64,000 nt of DNA from Acinetobacter pecorum (lineage in GTDB: Bacteria; Pseudomonadota; Gammaproteobacteria; Pseudomonadales; Moraxellaceae). The notes below the pieces were generated by a model that was not told the origin of the DNA, made no database searches, and saw nothing but the letters and a program-made list of their open reading frames with translations. A program made the position numbers and the translations under genes. Positions 16,636 through 27,905 of the stretch are shown here, piece by piece (the first letter of the stretch is position 1; every line of letters starts with the position of its first letter). The DNA is taken from positions 22,377 through 86,376 of the forward strand of contig NZ_JACSPT010000014.1 of the NCBI RefSeq assembly GCF_014837015.1, given 5' to 3'.

Positions 16636-19600
16636 ATGCGTTTAAGCAGTTTAAAACTTTCAGGCTTTAAATCTTTTGCCGACAGTACCACCTTACATTT
16701 TAAAGATAATCGTACTGCGGTCGTGGGACCAAATGGTTGTGGTAAATCCAATGTCATTGATGCCATACGCTGGGTCATGGGCGAGTCCAGTGCGCGTCAG
16801 TTGCGTGGTGGCAGCATGCAGGATGTCATCTTTACCGGAACTGCCAAGCGTAAACCGGTCGGTATGGCCAGTGTGGAACTGCGCTTTGACAATACTTATG
16901 GCAAGCTCGGCGGTGCCTATAATGCCTATAATGAACTGGCGGTACGCCGGCAGGTCAACCGCGATGGCAAGTCCGAATATTTCCTGAATGGCAGCAAATG
17001 CCGTCGTCGTGATATTACCGATATTTTCCTTGGCACCGGTTTGGGTCCGCGTTCCTATGCGATTATTGAGCAGGGTATGATTAACCGTCTGGTCGATGCC
17101 AAGCCAGAGGAAATGCGGGTTTATATCGAAGAAGCGGCTGGGGTATCGCGCTATCAGGCGCGTCGCCGTGAAACCATGCTGCATCTGGATCACACCACAC
17201 AAAACCTGTCGCGTCTGGAAGATATCGCCTCCGAACTGAAATCTCAGCTAAAAACCCTGAAACGTCAGTCGGAAAGTGCGATTCAATATAAAGAACTGGA
17301 AGGGCAGATCCGTACGATCAAGATTGAAATTCTGTCTTTTCAATGTGAGCAGAGTCAGCGCTTACAGGAAGAATATACCCTTGAGATGAATACGCTCGGG
17401 GAAAAGTTTAAGCTGGTGCGTTCTGAACTGACTACCGTAGAACATGATTTAGGCAGTACCAGTGAACTGTTCCAGCGTCTGATTCAGCAATCCACCCCTT
17501 TGCAAAGCGAATGGCAACAGGCCGAGAAAAAACTGGCTGAACTGGAAATGACCCTGCAGCAAAAGCAGTCTTTGCTGGAGCAGAATTCTACCAGTTTGAT
17601 CAAACTGGAACAGCAAAAAGCCCAGACCAAAGAGCGTTTGCAGTTGATTGAACTGCAACTCGAAACCTTGCAGCAGCAATTTGAAGATCAACAGGCACAA
17701 TTGCAGCAACAAGATGGCCAGAGTCAGACGCATAGCCAGAATCTGAGTGAGCTCAAATCCCAGCAGAGTACAATTACAGCGCAATTCGCACAGATTAAAA
17801 CTCAGGTCGAACAGCAGCAACAGCGTAAATTGCAAATGCTGGCTCAAAGCGAGCAACTGGCAAAGAATATTGAACGGATTGAACAGCAGAAACAGACGCT
17901 ACAACAGCAAAGCACACAGATTCAGCAACAGGCGCAGCAAGATGAGCTGGAGCAATATCAGGCAGACAAAGCCCAAGCTGAACAGCAAATCGTTGGCTAT
18001 GAAATTCAATTAACAAATTTAAGAACTCAATTCGAGCAGATTCAGGAAGAGCAGGCGACCCAACAACAGCGCTTGATGCAGCTCAAATCTGAAATTCAGG
18101 TGCTACATTCAGAACAGAAAAACCTGAGCCAATTACTGACCAAAGCCAACCCGAATAACAAGAGTGATGCGGTACAGCTGATGCATGTACTTAAGCTCAA
18201 TGATGCAGGCAAGGTACATGCCAGCCTGATCGAAAAATTTCTGGCAAAATGGCTGTCTGCCCAGATTCTGGCTGAGGGCGAGTACTTCCTTGAAGATTGT
18301 GCGCGTCAGTTAAAGCAACAGGCTGTTCAGGATAAAATTCAGATTGCCGGTCTCCCATGTCTGGCAGACTGGATTGATGAGCCTCAATATTCACTCTGGC
18401 AACAGGTGGCTGTGACTGAGAACTTTAGACATGCTCTTGATTTGCAAACCCAACTAAGCGCAGGCCAGTCGATTTTAAGTCTGGATGGCTACCATGTCGG
18501 TGCAGACTGGGTCATTGCCCTGGATTATGATGAAGCCAGTCAGGCCGGACAAGGTGCTTTAAGCCATCGAATTCGACTGGATGAAATCGAGCAGCAACTT
18601 GCAGAACTTGAACCTAGGTTTATGCAGCTGGAGCAGCAGTTACCTGAACTCACCGATCAGGTTAAAGCTTTGCAAAGCCAGATTCAAAGCATCGGCGAGC
18701 AGCACAAGCATACCCAAAAACAGCTGCAGCAACTCGATGTCAATATTGCCAAAGTACAAAGTAGTGCGCAGGCTTTCGCATTGCAAAAGCAGCAATTACA
18801 GCATCAGTTACAACAACTGGATGAGCAGCTTGAAGAAGATGCCATGCAGAAAGACGATCTGGAAATTGATCTGCATGCCCTGAATCTAAAGCTGGAACAG
18901 GCTTTACCGAATTATAAAACCCTGCAATTTCAGCTAGAAGAATTGAGTGCTCAGCTGGATGACTCGCAGCAGCTTAGCCAGCAAGCGCAGCAGGAACTGG
19001 AATTGCTGCGCCGTCAATGTGTGCAAACCCAGCAGCAGATCGAATTACTGGAAAAAGATCAGGTCTTCCTAAAAGAACAGTCTCAGCAAATTACTGCACA
19101 AATCGAACAAGCCAAGAAATTTGTCGATCCGGTACAGCTAGAATTACCTGCTTTACAGAGCCAGTTTAATGAACAGGCGCAGATCACTGAAAAGCTGCAA
19201 AAGACCTGGGCCGACTGGCAGGTTGAATTAAATCAGGTGCAGAGCAAGCAGCAGCAGCTGACCGAACAGCGTCATCGTTTCCAACAGCAGGATGAACAGC
19301 TGCGTAGCGAGCTGGAAGCCAAACGTTTAGCCTGGCAGGCAGCCAGATCTGATTTACAGCATTATTCAGAACAGCTGAAAGAACTGAACCATGATGTCAT
19401 TAGCGGCTTAAATATTGATATCAAAGCCCATCAGGCGAAGCTGGAAAAAGCCCAAACCCAGTTCGATAAGCTGGGTGCCGTGAATCTGGCGGCTTCTGAA
19501 GAATATGAAGAAGTATCAAAACGTTACGAGGAACTGAGTCACCAGATGCAGGATCTGGAAAATACGGTTGAACAGCTACAGGCTGCGATGAAGAGTATTG

Positions 19601-20088
19601 ACCAGGAAACCCGTAAACTGTTTATGCACACGTTTGATCAGGTCAATGCCGAGCTGCAAAACCTGTTTCCGAAAGTATTTGAGGGCGGTGAAGCGAGTTT
19701 AAGTCTTGAAGATGGATGGCAATCGGGTGTAAAACTAATGGCCCGACCACCAGGCAAGCGTAACAGTTCACTCGCGTTACTTTCTGGCGGGGAAAAGGCT
19801 TTAACTGCCTTGGCATTGGTCTTCGCAATTTTCCGCTTAAATCCGGCACCATTTTGTGTACTGGATGAAGTCGATGCACCCCTGGATGATGCCAATGTGG
19901 GACGTTTTTGTAATTTAGTCAAAGAGCTTTCTGAACAAGTGCAATTTATTTATATTACCCATAACAAACTTGCAATGATGATGGCGACTGATCTTTTAGG
20001 TGTAACCATGCCTGAACCGGGAACCTCAAAATTAGTGACAGTAAATTTGGAACAGGCAAAAGAATACGGCTTAGCTGCGGAGGTATAA
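16636..20088 (+). CDS. smc: Chromosome partition protein Smc
   Basis: The ATPase of the SMC-ScpAB condensin complex, which organises and separates chromosomes. From the ATG at 16636 it is 1150 residues. It has the N-terminal Walker A GPNGCGKSN, then a long Gln/Glu-rich coiled coil, a hinge (about residues 510-660), a second coiled coil, and the C-terminal signature LLSGGEKALTALAL with Walker B FCVLDEVDAPLDDANVGRF. An upstream in-frame ATG at 16600 lies inside the regulator gene and is rejected. zipA starts one base after its stop. scpA and scpB are also in the window but about 22 kb away on the other strand. Confidence 0.96.
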   Translation: MRLSSLKLSGFKSFADSTTLHFKDNRTAVVGPNGCGKSNVIDAIRWVMGESSARQLRGGSMQDVIFTGTAKRKPVGMASVELRFDNTYGKLGGAYNAYNELAVRRQVNRDGKSEYFLNGSKCRRRDITDIFLGTGLGPRSYAIIEQGMINRLVDAKPEEMRVYIEEAAGVSRYQARRRETMLHLDHTTQNLSRLEDIASELKSQLKTLKRQSESAIQYKELEGQIRTIKIEILSFQCEQSQRLQEEYTLEMNTLGEKFKLVRSELTTVEHDLGSTSELFQRLIQQSTPLQSEWQQAEKKLAELEMTLQQKQSLLEQNSTSLIKLEQQKAQTKERLQLIELQLETLQQQFEDQQAQLQQQDGQSQTHSQNLSELKSQQSTITAQFAQIKTQVEQQQQRKLQMLAQSEQLAKNIERIEQQKQTLQQQSTQIQQQAQQDELEQYQADKAQAEQQIVGYEIQLTNLRTQFEQIQEEQATQQQRLMQLKSEIQVLHSEQKNLSQLLTKANPNNKSDAVQLMHVLKLNDAGKVHASLIEKFLAKWLSAQILAEGEYFLEDCARQLKQQAVQDKIQIAGLPCLADWIDEPQYSLWQQVAVTENFRHALDLQTQLSAGQSILSLDGYHVGADWVIALDYDEASQAGQGALSHRIRLDEIEQQLAELEPRFMQLEQQLPELTDQVKALQSQIQSIGEQHKHTQKQLQQLDVNIAKVQSSAQAFALQKQQLQHQLQQLDEQLEEDAMQKDDLEIDLHALNLKLEQALPNYKTLQFQLEELSAQLDDSQQLSQQAQQELELLRRQCVQTQQQIELLEKDQVFLKEQSQQITAQIEQAKKFVDPVQLELPALQSQFNEQAQITEKLQKTWADWQVELNQVQSKQQQLTEQRHRFQQQDEQLRSELEAKRLAWQAARSDLQHYSEQLKELNHDVISGLNIDIKAHQAKLEKAQTQFDKLGAVNLAASEEYEEVSKRYEELSHQMQDLENTVEQLQAAMKSIDQETRKLFMHTFDQVNAELQNLFPKVFEGGEASLSLEDGWQSGVKLMARPPGKRNSSLALLSGGEKALTALALVFAIFRLNPAPFCVLDEVDAPLDDANVGRFCNLVKELSEQVQFIYITHNKLAMMMATDLLGVTMPEPGTSKLVTVNLEQAKEYGLAAEV

Positions 20089-20089
20089 T

Positions 20090-23231
<3,142 letters not shown>

Positions 23232-23262
23232 TTTTTCCAAGATCTCTTAGACTTTTAGTTCA

Positions 23263-23292
23263 TAAAAAAGCCACCAGAAGGTGGCTTTTTTA
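23263..23292. terminator. Bidirectional terminator between ligA and the reductase gene
   Basis: AAAAAAGCCACC and GGTGGCTTTTTT form a perfect stem around AGAA, with A-run and T-run on opposite sides. Confidence 0.92.
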
Positions 23293-23308
23293 TGAATGGA
23301 AGAAAAAA

Positions 23309-24376
23309 TTAAGGAATATATTTTTTGACCAGACCATCATCCAGCAGCTGCTGGAAATGTTCGACCAGACTTTCATTCACAGGGCGGTATTCGATGCCGA
23401 GCTCATCCTTGCTTTTTTGTGCATTAAAGAAAATTGGATAGCCCATATTTAATTCGACAAACTTGCGACTAAAGCCTGCCATAGGACCAAACAGCTTGAA
23501 GGCTGTTTTCGGCAGTTGATTACGCGGGAACGGGAATTTAGGACCAAACGCTTTACGCAGGATTTTACCCATTTCCAGCAGGCTTAAAGTCTCACTACAG
23601 ACAATATAGCGACCGTGCGCTTGTGGGTTAAACGCAGCACGGATATGTGCTTCAGCGACATCCTGAACATCGACCACGCCATTCCACATCGGTGGAACGC
23701 CAAGCAGGGTCATGCCGTTGGCAAACTGTTGCAGGACTTCTACGCTGCCAGACTGGGTATTTGGCGTTAAGGATTGCCCAAAAACCAGTGCAGGATTGAT
23801 ACAGACTAGATCCCAGCGATCCTGTGCTTCAGCCATTTCCCAGGCTTTACGTTCTGCCATAACCTTGGAGTATGGATAAGGTTGATGGGTTTCTGAACTG
23901 GTGGTGTTCCAGTGTGATTCATCAAAGCTGGTGTGCTCGGTTTGCAAAATATCAATTGCATCACCATAAGTTGAAGCAATACTTGACGTCACGATCACAC
24001 GTTGGACCGATTCGGTTTTATTGACGCTGTTGAGCACATTTTGTGTGCCTAAAATCGCAGGTTCAATAATATCCTTGAGCGCATCTTTATAATTGGTCAC
24101 CACAAAAGGCGAAGCCATATGAAAGACAATCTCACAGCCTTGCATGGCTGCATCAAAAGAACCTGGCTTGAGCAGATTGGCTTCAAACAGTTTAAGTGTG
24201 CCCGGACTGCTGTCAGCAATTTGTTCCAAATGCGTATAACTCTGGCTTTTGTTTAGATCACGTACCGTGGCATGTACGGTATAACCTTGTGTCAGAAGTT
24301 TCTGGATCACCCAGCTGGCAATATAGCCAGATGCACCGGTCACCAGAACAGGTGCTGTACTGTGTTGTAATGTCAT
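23309..24376 (-). CDS. Extended SDR family NAD(P)-dependent reductase (dihydroflavonol-reductase-like)
   Basis: A 355-residue oxidoreductase of the extended short-chain dehydrogenase type. The nucleotide loop is VTGASGYIASWVIQKLL. The strand IVFHMASPF follows, and the catalytic triad shows as the Ser in VTSSIAS and the motif YPYSKVMAE. Overall it resembles dihydroflavonol-4-reductase/aldehyde reductase proteins (also yeast GRE2) that reduce carbonyl groups. The physiological substrate is unknown. It ends at the terminator shared with ligA. Its 5' region faces bacterioferritin across a 330-bp intergenic stretch. Confidence 0.82.
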   Translation of the reverse strand: MTLQHSTAPVLVTGASGYIASWVIQKLLTQGYTVHATVRDLNKSQSYTHLEQIADSSPGTLKLFEANLLKPGSFDAAMQGCEIVFHMASPFVVTNYKDALKDIIEPAILGTQNVLNSVNKTESVQRVIVTSSIASTYGDAIDILQTEHTSFDESHWNTTSSETHQPYPYSKVMAERKAWEMAEAQDRWDLVCINPALVFGQSLTPNTQSGSVEVLQQFANGMTLLGVPPMWNGVVDVQDVAEAHIRAAFNPQAHGRYIVCSETLSLLEMGKILRKAFGPKFPFPRNQLPKTAFKLFGPMAGFSRKFVELNMGYPIFFNAQKSKDELGIEYRPVNESLVEHFQQLLDDGLVKKYIP

Positions 24377-24712
24377 ATTTTAACCATTGTTGTTTTAACT
24401 TCGCATCGTCGTCACAATTATGCACGAACCAGACCAAACTAGTGAGTCCAAGACAAAAATAAGTAACAAGATAAGTGCTTATTAATATTTACAAAAATAA
24501 ACGTTTGAATATTCCAGCCAGTTCATCTGAATAAAGCGGGTACAAAAAATGCAACACCTTGTTTTATAAATGGGATTTGGCCTAACAGAGAGCGTAAATG
24601 CAAGTGCTTCTCATTTTAATTATATAAAAATCATATATTTACAATAATTTTAATTTTGCAAATCAAAAATCTTTTCTCCATAATAGCAAGATAAAAGCAG
24701 GGAGTAATGCAA
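24377..24712. other. AT-rich divergent control region, with a possible Fur box
   Basis: No gene is supported. The region separates the reductase (leftward) from bacterioferritin (rightward). A Fur-box-like sequence lies at 24597-24615, listed separately. Confidence 0.5.
24597..24615 (+). promoter_or_regulatory. Possible Fur box upstream of bacterioferritin
   Basis: AATGCAAGTGCTTCTCATT is a 19-bp imperfect inverted repeat. Its arms AATGCAAGT and AATGAGAAG (reverse complement) match the Fur half-site AATGATAAT at 6 and 7 of 9 positions. It lies about 100 bp before an iron-storage gene, a common Fur target. Confidence 0.4.
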
Positions 24713-25177
24713 ATGCGCGGTAATCCAGAAGTCGTAGATTATTTAAATATGCTGATCGGTGGCGAACTGGCTGCTCGTGACCAATACCTGATTCACTCTC
24801 GTATGTATGAAGATTGGGGTCTGACTAAAATCTTTGAACGCATCGATCATGAAATGCAGGAAGAAGCACAGCATGCAGATGCCCTGATCCGTCGTGTCCT
24901 GTTCCTGGAAGGTACGCCGAATATGCAGCGAGATGATATTGAAGTGGGTGCAGATGTTGTGACTTGTCTGAAAGCTGACCTCAAGCTTGAATATCATGTG
25001 CGTGAAAAACTGGCTCAAGGGGTAAAACTTTGCGAAGAGCAGGGTGATTATGTAACCCGTGACATGCTGCGCCAGCAAATGTCGGATACTGAAGAAGATC
25101 ATACCTACTGGTTAGAAAAACAGTTACGCTTGATCGAGCTGATTGGTCTGCAAAATTATATTCAGTCACAAATGTAA
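24713..25177 (+). CDS. Bacterioferritin without the haem-ligand Met52 (FtnA-like)
   Basis: Iron-storage protein forming a 24-mer shell with a di-iron ferroxidase site. The start at 24713 places AGGGAG 8 bases upstream and gives 154 residues, [12 protein letters not shown]; the ATG at 24707 is too close to the ribosome-binding site. Ferroxidase ligands Glu18, Glu51 and His54 are in the expected places. Residue 52, the haem-binding Met of haem bacterioferritins, is Ala (EEAQHAD). This matches the FtnA-type subunits of Pseudomonas rather than haem-binding BfrB. No bacterioferritin-associated ferredoxin gene is adjacent. Confidence 0.9.
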   Translation: MRGNPEVVDYLNMLIGGELAARDQYLIHSRMYEDWGLTKIFERIDHEMQEEAQHADALIRRVLFLEGTPNMQRDDIEVGADVVTCLKADLKLEYHVREKLAQGVKLCEEQGDYVTRDMLRQQMSDTEEDHTYWLEKQLRLIELIGLQNYIQSQM

Positions 25178-25187
25178 AATATGCAGT

Positions 25188-25223
25188 TATAAAAAAACCC
25201 AGCATTTGCTGGGTTTTTTTATA
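25188..25223. terminator. Bidirectional terminator between bacterioferritin and exbD
   Basis: AAAAAACCCAGCA and TGCTGGGTTTTTT form a near-perfect palindrome with runs of A and T on each side. It is shared by two converging genes. Confidence 0.92.
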
Positions 25224-25232
25224 ACTGATGAC

Positions 25233-25652
25233 TTAAGAATTATTATTACTCACGATCCCGATTTTTTTGACTTCCAGCCGTTGAGCTGCCGCCATGACCA
25301 TGGCGATATGCTTATATTCTGTCGCACGATCTGCCTTGATTTTAATCTGATCCTGATCCGCTTTTTGCGCTACTGTCTTGAATAAGTTTTCCAGAGCCTG
25401 GGTATTCTCTACTGGTTGATCATTCCAGAAAATCTTACCTTGTGCATCCAGACGTAATTCCACCAGCTCAGGCGGTTTTTCTTCGGTTACAGGCGGTGTG
25501 CCATTTGGCAGGTCAATATTAATCGAGTTGTTTGGTAAAGGAATTGTGATGATAAACATAATCAACAAGACCAGCATGACATCAATCAGTGGTGTCATGT
25601 TGACATCTAGCATCACATCATCATCTTGATTTGAACCAACATTCATACCCAT
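25233..25652 (-). CDS. exbD: Biopolymer transport protein ExbD (second copy)
   Basis: Component of the proton-driven ExbBD motor that energises TonB. 139 residues with one membrane helix: MTPLIDVMLVLLIMFIITIPL carries the essential Asp at the start of the helix. A periplasmic domain follows. It is the last gene of tonB-exbB-exbD-exbD, 21 bp after the other exbD. The two ExbD proteins are clearly paralogous but diverged (NMTPLIDV versus NTTPLVDI). Double exbD genes occur in other TonB clusters, for example in Xanthomonas. Confidence 0.93.
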   Translation of the reverse strand: MGMNVGSNQDDDVMLDVNMTPLIDVMLVLLIMFIITIPLPNNSINIDLPNGTPPVTEEKPPELVELRLDAQGKIFWNDQPVENTQALENLFKTVAQKADQDQIKIKADRATEYKHIAMVMAAAQRLEVKKIGIVSNNNS

Positions 25653-25673
25653 AAACTTAATCCCTCTTTGTGC

Positions 25674-26099
25674 TTAAGGTGTAGCGGGCGGAGTGGTGAC
25701 AAAAGCAATTTTGCCAATACCCGCTTGCTGGGTCGTGCTGATCACCTGATCAATTGCCTCATAAGGCGTTATCTGATCACCACGGATATGCACTTCAGGC
25801 TGCGGACGTTTCTGGGCTTCTGCCTGTAAACGGGTCAGTAAAACTGATTTATCTGCGATATAGATTTCGTTCCAGAAAATATCACCTGTTTTGTTGACTG
25901 CCAGCTGGATGTTTTCCGGTTTGGTTTCATACGGTACATTTCTTTCTTCGGGTAGATCGACAGGTACGGTATGAATGGCAACCGGTACAGTAATCAGGAA
26001 GATAATGAGCAGAACCAGCATAATATCAACCAAAGGGGTGGTATTAATGGTTCCAATTACCTCATCATCGCTGTCGTTTGAATTGACCATCATTCCCAT
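25674..26099 (-). CDS. exbD: Biopolymer transport protein ExbD (first copy)
   Basis: 141-residue ExbD with the membrane helix NTTPLVDIMLVLLIIFLITVPV containing the proton-carrying Asp, and a periplasmic domain with VHIRGDQITPYEAIDQVI. It lies between exbB (16 bp upstream) and the second exbD. Why two ExbD subunits are kept is not visible from the sequence; they may form mixed or alternative motor complexes. Confidence 0.93.
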   Translation of the reverse strand: MGMMVNSNDSDDEVIGTINTTPLVDIMLVLLIIFLITVPVAIHTVPVDLPEERNVPYETKPENIQLAVNKTGDIFWNEIYIADKSVLLTRLQAEAQKRPQPEVHIRGDQITPYEAIDQVISTTQQAGIGKIAFVTTPPATP

Positions 26100-26115
26100 G
26101 GCTGATGCCTCACTC

Positions 26116-27015
26116 TTATTTCACGTCACGATTAACAGGATTATTGGTTGTAATTTCACCGCTGAGTAATACTGCGTGTAAATCAGAACCAAAAGTACGC
26201 ACTTCTTCCATGACCGCTTTATTACGGCGAGTCAACCAGTTGTAGCCCAGTACTGCCGGTACAGCGACGGCCAGACCGATTGCAGTCATGATCAGTGCTT
26301 CACCCACTGGACCTGCTACTTTATCAATCGAAGCCTGACCAGAAACACCAATCGCGGTAAGCGCGTGGTAGATACCCCAAACCGTACCAAACAGGCCAAC
26401 AAAGGGTGCAGTAGAACCGACTGTGGCAAGGAAGGCCAGGCCACCACTCAGATGGTTCTGGATTTTGTCGATTGCACGGGAAATCGAAATGGTGACCCAA
26501 GTATTGAAATCAATACGTTCAAGTAAATTACCACCATGATTTTGGGTCGACTTGATACCTTTTTCTGCAATAAAACGGTAAACGCTGGCTTCATTGAGGT
26601 TTTGGGCTGCGTTATCCAGAGAAGACGATTCCCAGAACTGGTGTTCAGCTTCCTTGGCTTGCTTACGAATCTTGCCTTGTTGCAGGCATTTGCTGATCAT
26701 GATGTACCAGGTACCAATCGACATAATCAATAGAATGAACAGGGTAATTTTCGAAACAATATCACCTTCTTTCCACATGGCTTCCAGACCATAAGGATTA
26801 TATCCAGCCTTTTCATCCTTAGCTTCAGCTGATAATGGCGGCGGGGTCGGTGTAGCCGCTGTTGCTGGTGTTGTTACCGCTGTTTCAGTGACAGCACTGG
26901 TATTGGGTGTAGCAGACTGTTCTGCAAAAACTGCTTGTAAAGGCAATAAAGTGCTCATGGCAATTACGCCGGCAGCAGTCATATTTTTTAAAGGTTTTAG
27001 TGATTTTTTCATCAT
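26116..27015 (-). CDS. exbB: Biopolymer transport protein ExbB (MotA/TolQ/ExbB family)
   Basis: The proton-channel subunit of the TonB energising complex. The 299 residues begin with a signal-peptide-like region (MKKSLKPLKNMTAAGVIAMSTLLPLQAVFAEQ) and a Thr/Ala/Pro-rich linker, an N-terminal extension known in other long ExbB proteins. The core helices follow (about residues 90-112, FLATVGSTAPFVGLFGTVWGIYHAL, and ALIMTAIGLAVAVPAVLGYNWL). AGGAG precedes a double ATG (27015 or 27012). The order tonB-exbB-exbD-exbD implies one transcript. Confidence 0.94.
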   Translation of the reverse strand: MMKKSLKPLKNMTAAGVIAMSTLLPLQAVFAEQSATPNTSAVTETAVTTPATAATPTPPPLSAEAKDEKAGYNPYGLEAMWKEGDIVSKITLFILLIMSIGTWYIMISKCLQQGKIRKQAKEAEHQFWESSSLDNAAQNLNEASVYRFIAEKGIKSTQNHGGNLLERIDFNTWVTISISRAIDKIQNHLSGGLAFLATVGSTAPFVGLFGTVWGIYHALTAIGVSGQASIDKVAGPVGEALIMTAIGLAVAVPAVLGYNWLTRRNKAVMEEVRTFGSDLHAVLLSGEITTNNPVNRDVK

Positions 27016-27051
27016 AGATCTCCTGATTTTTTTCTTTATCTGTTGTATCTG

Positions 27052-27759
27052 TTAGTCAAGGACAAATTCATATGGAATGTCATACCAAGATTCTTGCGGT
27101 TCGCCATTTTTCATTGCCGGCTTAAAGGTACATAAACTGAAGGCCTTCGATGCTGCACGATCCAATGCACGGCTCCCGCTCGACTTTTTCACCTTCGCAT
27201 CCTGGACCTTGCCAGCAGTATTTACATATACAGAGATCAGCACTTCACCTTGTTCTTCATTCATTAGTGCATCACGTGGATAGTCTGGGCGTTTACAACC
27301 CGCTTCACCTTGAGAAACACCACGAGTGACTCCAGAAGGTTGAGGTGGAGCTGGTGCTGGAGCGGCTGCAACAACTGGAGCCGGGGCTGCTACTGGACTT
27401 GGCGAAGGACTGGCTGCAACAGGGGTAGGTACTGCAACAGTTGTCGGTTGAGTCGGCGTTGGAAGTGTTTTCTGTACAGGAACGACTTTTTCAACCGGTT
27501 TCACTTCAGGCACTTGTGCCACTTTCTCCACTATTTTGGGTGGTTCAGGTGGTGTTTCTTTTGGTGGTTCAGGTTCAGGCGGCTTAATATCCTGAATGAT
27601 CATCAGTTCTACCGGCTGTTCTGACGGCTTTATTATTTCTTTTGCCATACCAGCTATCAGCACCAGGCCCACCAGAATATGCAATAAAATTACCACCCCA
27701 ATACCAGTCAGTTTTTTGGCGGAGTTTTTTTCTAAGTCTTCAAACTTTGTGCCCATCAT
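27052..27759 (-). CDS. tonB: Energy transducer TonB
   Basis: Spans the periplasm to pass energy from ExbBD to outer-membrane receptors. 235 residues: cytoplasmic start, one membrane helix (about residues 17-39, GIGVVILLHILVGLVLIAGM), a Pro/Glu/Lys-rich rod (EPEPPKETPPEPPK...), a Pro/Ala/Val-rich segment, and the C-terminal TonB domain (CKRPDYPRDALMNEEQGEVLISVYVNTAGKVQDA). AGGAG precedes tandem ATGs (27759 and 27756). It heads the tonB-exbB-exbD-exbD operon next to a TonB-dependent receptor gene on the same strand. Confidence 0.94.
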   Translation of the reverse strand: MMGTKFEDLEKNSAKKLTGIGVVILLHILVGLVLIAGMAKEIIKPSEQPVELMIIQDIKPPEPEPPKETPPEPPKIVEKVAQVPEVKPVEKVVPVQKTLPTPTQPTTVAVPTPVAASPSPSPVAAPAPVVAAAPAPAPPQPSGVTRGVSQGEAGCKRPDYPRDALMNEEQGEVLISVYVNTAGKVQDAKVKKSSGSRALDRAASKAFSLCTFKPAMKNGEPQESWYDIPYEFVLD

Positions 27760-27905
27760 GACTCCTAGAATTTAAGACAAACAGGAAATAGTGCACTGAT
27801 GAGAAAATTATTTTTAGTTACAGGCTGCATTATTTTTTGTTTGGCCAAAATTAAACGGGGAAAACTGCAAACACCGCTTGGCAGCAGTGTTTGCAAAGTG
27901 ATTAA

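Noticed and set aside
17449..17856. Leu-rich antisense frame inside smc
   Set aside because: A reverse reading of Gln/Lys-rich coiled-coil codons gives Leu-rich nonsense; no ribosome-binding site.
27797..27816. A possible Fur box upstream of tonB (GATGAGAAAATTATTTT)
   Set aside because: Only one half-site is convincing; too weak to list as a feature.
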